This document shows, piece by piece, positions 8,101-16,471 of a stretch of DNA of 64,000 bases; position 1 is the stretch's first letter; each line of letters starts with the position of its first letter. The translations under genes were made by a program, and so were the position numbers. Origin of the DNA: an uncultured Opitutaceae bacterium. GTDB lineage: Bacteria > Verrucomicrobiota > Verrucomicrobiia > Opitutales > Opitutaceae. The notes beneath the pieces are model-generated. The model was not told the origin of the DNA, made no database searches, and saw nothing but the letters and a program-made list of their open reading frames with translations. The stretch covers positions 111,512 through 175,511 of the forward strand of contig CALFNN010000011.1 in assembly GCA_937902925.1 (NCBI GenBank), written 5' to 3'.

Positions 8101-9444
8101 ATCTACGTCGGCTGCTACGATTCATCCGTCTACGCTTTCAACGCCAACGGCACACTGCTCCGCACGTTTCCCACCGCCGGCTACATCCGCTCGTCCCCGG
8201 TGATCGCCGGCGGCCATCTCTACTTCGGGAGCACGGACGCCAAGCTCTACGCGTTCGCGATCGGCCAGGACGCCGCCGCCACCGTCTGGCCGATGTTTCA
8301 TCAAAACATCCTTCATAACGGCCGCGCCGTCCTGCCGCCGAGCATCACCTCGCCACCCGCCAGCCAGGCCGCGGCCGTCGGCGCGTCCCTCACCCTCAAT
8401 GCCTCTGCCGCCGGCACGCCCGCTCCGACCTATCAGTGGCAGTTCGACGGCGCCAATGTCACCGGCGCGACCGGCTCCTCCCTGACGCTCACGAACCTCC
8501 AACCCGCCAGCGCGGGCCTCTACGACGTCGTCGCCACCAGCGGTGCGGCGGCCACGAGCGACCCGGCGATCGTCGGCGTGCTCACCTCGGGCGAGGTGGT
8601 CGGTGCCGGCACCGTGTTGCAGCCGACGCACATCGTTCATCCCAACGGCAATATCTTCGACCAGATCCTGCTCACCGGCGCGGCCGAGACCATCACGGCG
8701 CTGCCGGGACAGGTGGCCCGAACCTCGTTCGTCGACCTGAACGGCGACATCGTGCAGGTCGAATTCAGTGGCACGGGCACCCTGTCGCTGGTGCTCGACG
8801 ACTCGTCGGGCCCGGCGACGCCCGTGAACTACAATCAGTCGAGCGTCTCTTACATGACGGGCCATGCGGGCATCGTTATCGCCGGGGCGGATGAAACGAC
8901 CAACGTCTCGGTCTTCACGGTCGGGCGGGCCACGGCGTTCGACCCCACCGGCGGGTTCAACATTCTCCAGCCCGTCAGCTCGACGAACAACCCCGCCAAC
9001 AACGGCAGCTCCCTCTTCCAAGGCCACGCCACGACCCCTTACGACGGCGTCGCCGACCTCGCGTTCATCGCGATCTCCAGCCCAACTGGAAAATTCGGCG
9101 GGGTGCGCACCTCCAACGCCAGCTATTTCGCGGTGCAGGGCCTGACCGGTGTCTATGCCCCCGGCGTGCAATTCACCGGTCCGGTCTACGTGGGCAACAT
9201 CAGCGCGTCCGATGCCGCGACGCCCGTGCTGATGATCGGGTCTTCCCCCGACACGCGGATCACCGGCGGCGATCTGTTTCAGGCCAATGGCCAGCCGGTC
9301 AAGGTCAGCGGGCTGACCCAGTTGAAATTTACCGCCGGCCAGGATTCCAACGGCAACACGCTGCCGGCGAAAAACAGCCGGGGCGTCCTGCAGCAAAACG
9401 GCACCGACGTCACCGCGCAGGTCGTCGTCAACCCCGGTCCGTAG
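5185..9444 (+). CDS. Giant secreted S8 (subtilisin-family) protease with beta-propeller and surface domains
   Basis: 1419 aa. A signal peptide (LGLLLVFLTAAIVASASVAS) is followed by a propeptide-like region to ~residue 120 and a subtilase domain (~135-420) with the full triad: Asp168 (VAVIDSGI), His215 (NGHGTHVSG) and Ser378 (SGTSMAAPHVAG). Next come two PPC-like beta domains (~435-700), a PQQ-type beta-propeller (~705-1045) with recurring DGTVY(Y/V)G and NPDGTxKW motifs, an Ig-like domain (~1053-1133), and a C-terminal domain (1138-1419) shared with the next gene and with the S-layer-like protein at 60211-63951. Expected role: extracellular proteolysis, possibly held at the cell surface. A paralogue follows 120 bases downstream. 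No PEP-CTERM or Por-sorting signal is apparent, so retention, if any, probably depends on the shared domain. Confidence 0.92.
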   Translation: MTRLRLGLLLVFLTAAIVASASVASPGAAASSFSAGEEAQGFVNGRVLVKLRGDVTAVDARSQDAETRAGITHRRNFQHLTRQHVLEFDRTRSVFSVIKQLRATGLYEIVEPDGIRHALVIPNDPTFGQQWSLNNTGQTGGTAGADIGAPAAWNVQSDASNVIVAVIDSGIRLTHSDLKDNLWVNPSPGSSGIAGDLNGINSLNGTGNPADNNGHGTHVSGIIGAVGNNGNMLSGVAWKVKLMPLKFLGADGSGGSTSAEMTCIDYAIAHGAVVINASYGGSVYYASEYAAIQRARDAGIIFVAAAGNDGLSADDGSNYPAAYSLDNIVTVAATTNTDALASYSDFGSGTVDLAAPGDKILSTWNTSDTATQVESGTSMAAPHVAGALALLKARFPNDTYRQLINRLLRSTTRLPGLSGKVQSGGRLNLAQALASTDNRPINDDFATRAQLAGANVLVRSSNVGATREAGEPAHAGVTGSSSLWWTWTAPSSGAVTFDTAGSGYDTALAIYTGSNLGSLQLAAANDDAAAGTSTSSVTFNVVTGTTYQIAVDGKAGATGLTVVRIAARPDNDNFAAAQTVTGMNVSVTTTNLDASSEPGEPNPAGAGAGHSVWYKWTAPAGGSFTLAAFSTHDVVAGIYTGSSVSNLTLVAANDDSAAYNTDALIPFTATAGTTYYFLVDNTTADLSSGGPFILTLTDSLWQFPAADQVTSTPAVGTDGTVYYGSLDGYFYAVNSNGTLKWESTANTRTGIVVDLSTPAIGSDGTIFVGSTDGYLYALNPATGSRRWRFLATTPIGSAPAIGADGTVYVRDDTTLYALTSGTNSAAKKWSAGLGGAGTYSSPSLAADGTIYVGNGGGNFYAFNPDGTTKWTFTADDDIYTTPAIDGAGTVYFATLSGTVYALNPDGTKKWSWAVADGSSITSSLAIGADGTLYFGAYDHKLHALTSAGTEAWSSPLGDEVRASSPVVAADGTIYVGCYDSSVYAFNANGTLLRTFPTAGYIRSSPVIAGGHLYFGSTDAKLYAFAIGQDAAATVWPMFHQNILHNGRAVLPPSITSPPASQAAAVGASLTLNASAAGTPAPTYQWQFDGANVTGATGSSLTLTNLQPASAGLYDVVATSGAAATSDPAIVGVLTSGEVVGAGTVLQPTHIVHPNGNIFDQILLTGAAETITALPGQVARTSFVDLNGDIVQVEFSGTGTLSLVLDDSSGPATPVNYNQSSVSYMTGHAGIVIAGADETTNVSVFTVGRATAFDPTGGFNILQPVSSTNNPANNGSSLFQGHATTPYDGVADLAFIAISSPTGKFGGVRTSNASYFAVQGLTGVYAPGVQFTGPVYVGNISASDAATPVLMIGSSPDTRITGGDLFQANGQPVKVSGLTQLKFTAGQDSNGNTLPAKNSRGVLQQNGTDVTAQVVVNPGP
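8596..9441 (+). other. Shared C-terminal surface domain, copy 1
   Basis: Residues 1138-1419 of the first protease. Landmarks: FDQILLTG, DLNGDIVQVEFSGTGTL, TTNVSVFTVGR, ADLAFIAI, KFGGVRTSNA, VQFTGPVYVGNI and ITGGDLFQANG. The same order of blocks ends the second protease and follows the N-terminal signal of the giant surface protein. I do not recognise it as a named family. Confidence 0.75.
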
Positions 9445-9563
9445 TCCGGTCGTCTCGCACCGGCTCCCGCCTGGCGCCCCGCTTCCGCTGCTAAAACCCG
9501 GCGAAATCCACCGCCGCGGCGCTGGGCGGTTGCCAACCACCGGCCGGCCGCAATTCTCGGTCG

Positions 9564-12500
9564 ATGTTTTATCGCCTCGGGTTCCTCTTCCTCGTGACTT
9601 TCGCGCTCGTCCGCGCGGCCGACGATCCCGACGGGAATGGCGTTCCCTTCACCGCCCGGGAGCTCGCCCAAGGCTACCGCGACCATGTCATCCTCGCCGC
9701 CCCGCGGCCGGTGGCGCGTGCCGCGGCCGATGCCGCCGAGGCCCGCGAAGGCATCCGCGTCCGCGCGAAGTTTCCCCGTCTGCGCGACCTGCGCGTGATC
9801 GACCTCGATGCCTCCGACGACGCCGCCCGAGCCGTGGCCCGGCTCCGCGCCACCGGCCGCTACGATTTCGTCGAGCCCGACTACCTTCGCCACATCGCGG
9901 TCGAGCCCAACGACCCGAAATTCGCCGACGGCTCGCTCTGGGCGATGAAAAACACCGGCACTGCCCTCGGCATCGCCGGCGCCGACATCAAGGCTCCCGC
10001 CGCCTGGGATATCATCCACGACGCGCCTGGCGTCATCGTCGCCGTCGTCGACACCGGCATCAACCTCAACCACCTCGACCTCGCGGGCAATCTCTGGACC
10101 AACCCGGCGCCGGCCTTCGGCGACGTCCATGGCGCCCGTTTCCTCAACGGCGGCCGGAACGGCAATCCCACCGACGACAACGGCCACGGCACGCACGTCG
10201 CCGGCACCATCGGTGCACTGGGGAACAACAACCTCGCCGTCGCCGGCGTCGCCTGGAAGGTGCAGCTCATGGCCGTGAAGGTTTTCCCCGCCACCGGCAG
10301 CGCCGCCGTCTCCGACATCGTCAGCGGCATCAACTACGCCGTCACCCACGGCGCCAGCATCATCAACGCCAGCTACGGCGAATCCGGCAGCACCGGATTT
10401 TCCCAGGCCGAGTTCGCCGCCATCGCGGCCGCGCGCGACGCCGGCGTCATCTTCGTCGCCGCCGCGGGCAACGAGGCGGCGAACATGGACGTCTCCCGCT
10501 TTTATCCGGCGAGCCACGCGCTCGACAACATCGTCACCGTGGGCAACTCGACGCGGCGCGACGAGATTTCGCCCTCCTCGAACTACGGCGCCGCGGTCGA
10601 CCTCTTCGCCCCCGGCACCGACATCGTCTCGCTCGATTACGCCACCAACACCGGCACCGTGACTCTTACCGGCACCTCGATGTCGGCGCCTCACGTCTCC
10701 GGCACGCTCGCGCTGCTCAAGGCGGAGTTTCCCGCGGACAACTACCGCCAGCTCATCAACCGCCTCCTGCGCGGCGTCGACCCCGGCGATCGTTTTGCGG
10801 GAAAAGCGCAGACCGCCGGCCGCCTCGACGCCTACCGTGCCCTCGCCCTCAACAACAACCGGCCGTTCAACGACGACTTCGCCACCCGCGCCCGCGTCAG
10901 CGGTGACAACCTCGCCATCCGTTCCAGCAACGCCGGCGCCACCGCCGAGCCGGGCGAACTCACGCGCGCCGGTTCCGCGGCGGCGGTATCGTTGTGGTGG
11001 GAATGGACGGCCCCCGCCACCGGCACCGTCAGCATCGACACCAGCGGCAGCGCCTACGATACCGTGCTCGCGGTCTACGCCGCACCGGACACGACCACCC
11101 CAAGCCTGCCCGGCGGACTCGCGCTACTCGCCTCGAACGACGACGATACCGGTAGCCAGACCTCCCGCCTGACTTTCGCCGCCCAGGCGGGCGTCGCCTA
11201 CGAAATCGCCGTCGACGGCAAGAGCGGCGCCGCCGGCCTCACGCTGCTCAACCTCGGCACCACGCCCGCCAACGACTCGTTCGCTTCGCCGGCCGTGCTC
11301 TCGGGCGTCAGCACGCACCTCACGGCCACCAACGCGCACTGCAGCCGCGAGTCCGGCGAGCCGCACATTCTCGGATTCGCTGGCGGCACCTCGCTCTGGT
11401 ATCGCTGGACGCCGCCGCTCACCGGTCGTTACCAGGTCTCGGCGGTCAGCACGGATTTTGATCCGCTCCTGGCCGTTTACACGGGCGACTCGCTCGGCGC
11501 GCTGAACCTTGTCAGCGCCAGCGACAACACCGACACCGCCGGCGTGCAAACCGGCAGTCTCTGCACCTTCAACGCCTCGGCCGGCACGGCCTACCTCATC
11601 TCCGTCGATTCCAAGAGCGCCTCTTCTGTCGGCCTCTTCACCCTCAGCCTCGCCGACTCGCTCTGGCAGGCGGTCACCAACGACACCGTCACCGGCCCGC
11701 CGGCTGTCGCGCCCGACGGCACGATCTATGTCGGCGGCACCGATCGTTCGTTCTACGCCTTCACCGCCGGCGGCGTCCAGAAATGGGCCTATCCGACCGG
11801 CGGCCTCATCGACACGTGCTCCGCCGCGATCGGCGACGACGGCACCGTTTACTTCGGCTCGAACGACGGAAAACTCTACGCGCTTTTCCCGAGCGGCGCC
11901 CTCCGCTGGAGTCACGATTTCGGCGCCACCGCCCCCGTCTCGGACAGCCCCGCCCTCGCGGCCGACGGCACCGTCTACGTGAAAGCCGACGACGGTTTCC
12001 TCTACGCGCTGAACCCGGCCGACGGCACGACCAAGTGGCGGTTCGATGTTCACGCGCCCACGTCCTACGCCAGCCCGGCAGTCGGTGCCGATGGCACAAT
12101 CTATCAGGGATCCGAGGATAAAAATCTCTACGCGATCAATCCCGACGGCACGCTGAAGTGGGCCTTCACCACGGACAACGATATCTACACCGTCCCGGCG
12201 ATCGACGCCGCGGGCAATCTCTACTTCGGCGTGCTCAACTCCGGGAAGCTCTGGTCGCTCACCCCTGCCGGCACGCTGCGCTGGACTTACTCCGGCGCGA
12301 CGCTCGGCAGCAGTTCGTCGGCCGCGCTCAACGCCGATGGCAGCACCGTTTATTTCGGCGGCTACGACCACAAGCTCCATGCGGTCAACACCGCCACCGG
12401 CGCCGCCCGGTGGGCCTATCTCCTCGGCGATGAGGTCCGCGGCAGTTCGCCCGCCATCGACGCGAACGGCGTGATCTACATCGGTTGCTACGACTACCGG

Positions 12501-13751
12501 CTCTACGCGATCAACGCGGATGGCACGCTCAAGCGCACCTACGACACCGGCAACTGGATCCGCTCCGCCCCGGCGATTTCCGGCAACACGCTCTATGTCG
12601 GCAGCAACGATCACAAACTCTACGCCTTCGACATCGGCGCCGCCTCCGCCACGGGCCCATGGCCGCAATACCGCCAGAATGTCCGCCGGCTCGGCCGCGT
12701 GGCCGGTCCGATTGTCGCACCCACGATCACCACCCAGCCGGTGAGCCAGGCCGCCGCGGCCGGCGCTTCCGTCACGCTGTCCGTCGCCGCGAGCGGCAGC
12801 CCGTCGTATCGCTGGCAGGTGAACGGCGCCGATGTCGGCGGCGCCACCGGCCCAAGTCTCGCCCTCGCAGCCGTGCAACCCGCCGACACCGGTCTCTACA
12901 CCGCCCTCGTCACCAGCGGTGCAACCACCACGAGCACGCCCACCATCCTCGGCGTCTCCACCACCGCCAAGGTCATCGGCGCCGGCGCCGAGGTGGCGTC
13001 CGACATCTTCGTCCCATCCGCGCACAATACCTTCGACCAGATTCTTCTCCAGGGCGCCGCCGCCACCGTCACCGCCGACGCCGGCCAGGTCACACGCATC
13101 TCGTTCGTCGATCTCACCAACGACATCGTCCAGGTCGAATTCTCCGGCGCCGGTTCGCTTTCGCTCGTGCTCGACAATGCCTTTGGCCCCGCCACCGCGA
13201 CCAACTACAATCAGCCCGGCGTCACTTACATGAAGGGCCACGCCGGCATCGTCGTCGTCGGAGCCAACCAATCGACCAACGTCTCCGTTTTCAGCGTCGG
13301 CCGCATCACCGCCGTCGACCAGACACTTTTCAGCGATGCCATTTCCTACGACGGCATCGCCGACCTTGCGTTCATCGCCATCCTCAGCACCGACGGAAAA
13401 TTCGGCGGCCTTCGCACCGCCAACGCGAACTACTTTGCCGCCAAGGGCTGCACCGGGATCTATGCGCCCGGCGTCCAGTTCACCGGCCCGGTCTACGTCG
13501 GCGACATCAATGCCTCCGACGTGGCCACGCCCGTGCTTCTCCTCGGCTCCGCCAGCGACACCCGCATCACCGGCGGTGATCTCCTCCAATCGAACAGCCG
13601 CCCGGTAAAAGTCAGCGGGATTTCGCAACTGGCGTTCACCGCCGGCACCACGTCGCACGGCAAGCTGCTTCCCGCCCAAATCAACCAGGCGCACCTGGAG
13701 CAAAACGGCGCTGACGTCACCTCGCAGATCGTCGCCAACCCCAGCCCGTGA
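9564..13751 (+). CDS. Second giant secreted S8 protease, tandem paralogue
   Basis: 1395 aa with the same architecture as the preceding gene. Signal peptide MFYRLGFLFLVTFALVRA; subtilase domain with Asp163 (VAVVDTGI), His208 (NGHGTHVAG) and Ser372 (GTSMSAPHVSG); PPC-like domains from ~433; PQQ-type propeller ~700-1045; Ig-like domain ~1051-1130; and the shared C-terminal domain from residue 1137. All catalytic residues are present, so both copies are probably active. The pair most likely arose by tandem duplication followed by divergence in the propeptide and PPC regions. A strong hairpin with a T-rich tail follows at 13784-13807. Confidence 0.92.
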   Translation: MFYRLGFLFLVTFALVRAADDPDGNGVPFTARELAQGYRDHVILAAPRPVARAAADAAEAREGIRVRAKFPRLRDLRVIDLDASDDAARAVARLRATGRYDFVEPDYLRHIAVEPNDPKFADGSLWAMKNTGTALGIAGADIKAPAAWDIIHDAPGVIVAVVDTGINLNHLDLAGNLWTNPAPAFGDVHGARFLNGGRNGNPTDDNGHGTHVAGTIGALGNNNLAVAGVAWKVQLMAVKVFPATGSAAVSDIVSGINYAVTHGASIINASYGESGSTGFSQAEFAAIAAARDAGVIFVAAAGNEAANMDVSRFYPASHALDNIVTVGNSTRRDEISPSSNYGAAVDLFAPGTDIVSLDYATNTGTVTLTGTSMSAPHVSGTLALLKAEFPADNYRQLINRLLRGVDPGDRFAGKAQTAGRLDAYRALALNNNRPFNDDFATRARVSGDNLAIRSSNAGATAEPGELTRAGSAAAVSLWWEWTAPATGTVSIDTSGSAYDTVLAVYAAPDTTTPSLPGGLALLASNDDDTGSQTSRLTFAAQAGVAYEIAVDGKSGAAGLTLLNLGTTPANDSFASPAVLSGVSTHLTATNAHCSRESGEPHILGFAGGTSLWYRWTPPLTGRYQVSAVSTDFDPLLAVYTGDSLGALNLVSASDNTDTAGVQTGSLCTFNASAGTAYLISVDSKSASSVGLFTLSLADSLWQAVTNDTVTGPPAVAPDGTIYVGGTDRSFYAFTAGGVQKWAYPTGGLIDTCSAAIGDDGTVYFGSNDGKLYALFPSGALRWSHDFGATAPVSDSPALAADGTVYVKADDGFLYALNPADGTTKWRFDVHAPTSYASPAVGADGTIYQGSEDKNLYAINPDGTLKWAFTTDNDIYTVPAIDAAGNLYFGVLNSGKLWSLTPAGTLRWTYSGATLGSSSSAALNADGSTVYFGGYDHKLHAVNTATGAARWAYLLGDEVRGSSPAIDANGVIYIGCYDYRLYAINADGTLKRTYDTGNWIRSAPAISGNTLYVGSNDHKLYAFDIGAASATGPWPQYRQNVRRLGRVAGPIVAPTITTQPVSQAAAAGASVTLSVAASGSPSYRWQVNGADVGGATGPSLALAAVQPADTGLYTALVTSGATTTSTPTILGVSTTAKVIGAGAEVASDIFVPSAHNTFDQILLQGAAATVTADAGQVTRISFVDLTNDIVQVEFSGAGSLSLVLDNAFGPATATNYNQPGVTYMKGHAGIVVVGANQSTNVSVFSVGRITAVDQTLFSDAISYDGIADLAFIAILSTDGKFGGLRTANANYFAAKGCTGIYAPGVQFTGPVYVGDINASDVATPVLLLGSASDTRITGGDLLQSNSRPVKVSGISQLAFTAGTTSHGKLLPAQINQAHLEQNGADVTSQIVANPSP
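12972..13748 (+). other. Shared C-terminal surface domain, copy 2
   Basis: Residues 1137-1395 of the second protease. Blocks FDQILLQG, DLTNDIVQVEFSGAGSL, STNVSVFSVGR, ADLAFIAI, KFGGLRTANA, VQFTGPVYVGDI and RITGGDLLQSN match copy 1 in order and spacing. Confidence 0.75.
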
Positions 13752-13783
13752 CCGCGGCCGCCCGGTTGGCTCGTTCAAGTAGC

Positions 13784-13807
13784 GCCGGTCGTTGACCGGC
13801 GATTTTT
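13784..13807 (+). terminator. Hairpin terminator after the second protease
   Basis: Perfect 7-bp stem GCCGGTC / GACCGGC with a GTT loop, followed by GATTTTT. It lies 33 bases after the protease stop. A related hairpin with the core GGTC-CTT-GACC lies at 19039-19060, so this may also be a repeat-family element. Confidence 0.65.
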
Positions 13808-13856
13808 CCGATCCACACCCAGCGGATCACTCTTTCGCACCGTTGCGCCGGGCCGC

Positions 13857-14651
13857 TTACTTCCCCGCCCCGCCCGACAGTTGTTTCGCGTATTTGTCGA
13901 CCGCTTCCGCGGGCACCCGCAACCGCAATCCGTCCGTCGTCTTCTGCAGCCCGAAGGACTGCTCCTTCGTTTTGCCTTTCTCGTTCGCCAGCCGCACGCG
14001 CACGCCGACGATGTCCGGGGTGACATCCCGCTGGCCGAGAATCTGCATGCCGGACATCGCCGCGGCGTCCTTGGCGATCATCAACGCGACCAGCTTGTCG
14101 GGCGAGCCGTATTGCGCCCGCGCCGCCTCCGGCAGCCCCGCGAACAACTCCTCGGCCTTCGCCTGTGCCTCCGGGTCCAACATGATCCCGCCGGCGATCG
14201 TTTCCACATCGCCACCCGCCGCCGCCCACAGCAACGTCTCGATCACCGCCGACGCCGTCGCCCGGCCGGCATTCTTCAGTTCGCTCACCGGCGTCAGCCT
14301 CACCGGGATCGGGCTTTCCCCTCGCGCCGCCTGCGCTGCCGCCTGTGCCGCGGCCTGCGCCGCGCGCGTGCTTTTGGTGAGCGCCGCCAACTCGTCGCGC
14401 AACTTCGCCAGCTCGGCGCCTTGTTCGTCGGCGCGCACCTTGCCGGCCTCGTCCGTCGTCGGAACGTCGCGCGCGGTGGTCTTCTGACTGACTCGGCCCG
14501 CCTCTTCCACCTGCCTCGCCAACTGCTGCAGATCGCCGCGCAGCGCGCCGAGCTCGGCGCGCAACTCTGCGTTTGTCTCGCGTTGCAGAAGCATCGCGCC
14601 AAGCCCGAGCACCACGACAAAACTCGCCAGTCCGACGGTCAGCTTGCTCAT
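13857..14651 (-). CDS. Membrane-anchored coiled-coil protein of unknown function
   Basis: 264 aa. An N-terminal hydrophobic segment (LTVGLASFVVVLGLGAMLL) is followed by a probable coiled coil (~residues 28-105, with LRAELGALRGDLQQLARQVEE and an Ala-rich AQAAAQAAAQAA run), then a conserved-looking domain starting at GRATASAVIETLLWAAAGGDVE. From memory, verrucomicrobial genomes carry many paralogues with this 'xATxxAxxETxLWAxxxGD' block, often near sigma-factor genes; that is recollection, not a search. It lies 78 bases downstream of the ABC permease operon on the same strand and may be its last gene. Function unknown. Confidence 0.65.
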   Translation of the reverse strand: MSKLTVGLASFVVVLGLGAMLLQRETNAELRAELGALRGDLQQLARQVEEAGRVSQKTTARDVPTTDEAGKVRADEQGAELAKLRDELAALTKSTRAAQAAAQAAAQAARGESPIPVRLTPVSELKNAGRATASAVIETLLWAAAGGDVETIAGGIMLDPEAQAKAEELFAGLPEAARAQYGSPDKLVALMIAKDAAAMSGMQILGQRDVTPDIVGVRVRLANEKGKTKEQSFGLQKTTDGLRLRVPAEAVDKYAKQLSGGAGK

Positions 14652-14728
14652 GGCTGACTCGTCTCAGATTTGCCGCGCTCCGTCACGCCTTATGACGCCG
14701 CCGGTGGGCGGAGCCAAGATCGCCCGCC

Positions 14729-16471
14729 TCACTTGTTTGGCTCGAATCGCTCCACTTTCACCGTCCGCTCGAACCGCGCCTCTTCCTGAAAGCCCACCAG
14801 CGCCAGCGTCGCGCCGTCCAGCCACGACGGCTGCCAGTCGACCCACTTGCCGCCGCGGCTTACTTTCGGCATGCTGAACATCAGGGTGCGCCGGAAAATC
14901 TCCACCGATCGGACCCGAATCGCCTGTCCGTCCTCGGTGCGAATTCCGTTCATCTGCCCCAACGAGCGGTTCACCAAATAAACCGCGGGATCCGGACTCG
15001 AAAATTCCCACGACTGCCATCTTTGGTGCGGGAAGTAGACAAGTTGCCAGTCGTCCCGCCACGTGGTCGGCCGCGTCTCGACGACCGCAACCTTGAATTG
15101 ATCGGCGAACCGCGAGTCCCGGCTCCCTTCGATGAAACGCTCGATGCGCGCCACCCGCATCCGGTGCGCGTCGTGACTTTGCCAGCCACCCACTCGCAGC
15201 GGCGTCTCGAACGAAAGCTTCGGCCGAATCAACTGCAGCCATTCCCGCGCTTCATACGCCGGCGGTTCCGTGCGCATCCGTGCTGCCAGCGAGCGTGGCA
15301 CCATGGCGACCGCGGAGACGTCCCGGTTGGTGCTCACGGGAGGCGCCCACCCGGGCGGTTCCGGCGGCCAGCCCGGCTTCTTTTGCCATGCCTGCAGTAA
15401 TGTCCGCTCCGTCTCCTCGTCCTTTTTCTCGGCATTCAAGCCCAGTGCTGCCCTCATCGGGAACCACTCGTTGACCCGATAAGACACCGACAGCCACCCG
15501 TCGCGAACCATGACGGGACCACCCGGCCATCGCCAGGAGTGGATTGAGCCGTCGATTCCTTCCAACCACAGGTCCGGGGGAACGTCGCGGGCAATCATAT
15601 CCACGCTCATATAAAAATCGCGCTGGCCATTTCTCGTCGCCGTCGGGGGCATCGTCGCCTTCACGAATTCCAGCTTCACGGCGGCTGCACGCCCGGCGTT
15701 GGCCTCGGTCAAATTGTATTCCGCCGACCACGCGGCCGGCCACCAACCCGCAATCGCCACCGCCGTCGCAATCCCGCCGCCAAAGATAGCCAGCGATCGG
15801 CCGAATCGACGCGTGAGGAATTGCGTCGCCGTCGCCGCAACCGTTGCCGCCGCCAGCACAGCGAGAGGAATCCAAGTCCTCGCCCAAGCGACATAGATCG
15901 CGCCCGAGTCGTTCCGCGCGGCCACAAAAAACCCCCACATCACCGTCCCCGAACCCGCCGCGGCAATCAGCACCAGCGTCCACAAAAACGCGCGCTGCAC
16001 CGAATCCGCCAGCGACGCCACCAGCAGCGCCGGCAGCGCAATCACCCCGTTCAGTCCGACTGTCTCGACCGTCGCCCAAGCGATTTCGCGCAGGCCAAAT
16101 CCACAGCTCAGCCACCACGGCAGCGCCACGAGCACGGGTAGTCCCCCGAGAATGAGGACCACTCCGATGCATTTCGCCGCCAGCAGCCGCACGCCGGAAA
16201 TCGGCCGCGTGATCCAAAACTGCCGCGTGCCCGCGAGCGCATCTTCCTGCACCAGCAGCAGCGTGAGCGGGAACACGATCGCGCCGTTGAGCCCCGTCAG
16301 GAACTTTGCCGCCGTCACCAAGCGCTGCCAATCCTCGCCGGCATCCAACCAATCGCCCGCCCGCATCATCCAGCCGACGCCGATTTCCGCCGCCAGCAAC
16401 ACCGCCCAGCAGGCGAGCCATCCGCGCATTCGGAGAAAATCCTTCCAGACGATGTGCAGGAATAGTTTCAT
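14729..16471 (-). CDS. ABC-2 type permease 2 with long soluble region
   Basis: 580 aa. The N-terminal half has about six or more hydrophobic segments and the block GTRQFWITRPISGVRLLAAK, shared with the neighbouring permease (GTTAWWMTRPISGGRLLGAK). The C-terminal half (~residues 240-580) is a large soluble domain that does not look like a channel. The ATG overlaps the stop of permease 1 as ATGA, so the two are translationally coupled. The pair probably forms a heterodimer driven by the ATPase at 18039-18953. In YtrBCDEF-like systems such transporters respond to cell-wall or antibiotic stress; the substrate here is unknown. Confidence 0.8.
   Translation of the reverse strand: MKLFLHIVWKDFLRMRGWLACWAVLLAAEIGVGWMMRAGDWLDAGEDWQRLVTAAKFLTGLNGAIVFPLTLLLVQEDALAGTRQFWITRPISGVRLLAAKCIGVVLILGGLPVLVALPWWLSCGFGLREIAWATVETVGLNGVIALPALLVASLADSVQRAFLWTLVLIAAAGSGTVMWGFFVAARNDSGAIYVAWARTWIPLAVLAAATVAATATQFLTRRFGRSLAIFGGGIATAVAIAGWWPAAWSAEYNLTEANAGRAAAVKLEFVKATMPPTATRNGQRDFYMSVDMIARDVPPDLWLEGIDGSIHSWRWPGGPVMVRDGWLSVSYRVNEWFPMRAALGLNAEKKDEETERTLLQAWQKKPGWPPEPPGWAPPVSTNRDVSAVAMVPRSLAARMRTEPPAYEAREWLQLIRPKLSFETPLRVGGWQSHDAHRMRVARIERFIEGSRDSRFADQFKVAVVETRPTTWRDDWQLVYFPHQRWQSWEFSSPDPAVYLVNRSLGQMNGIRTEDGQAIRVRSVEIFRRTLMFSMPKVSRGGKWVDWQPSWLDGATLALVGFQEEARFERTVKVERFEPNK

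Noticed and set aside
11124..13778. 884-codon minus-strand frame opposite the second protease
   Set aside because: Same kind of antisense shadow; the plus-strand frame has signal peptide, catalytic triad and domain structure.
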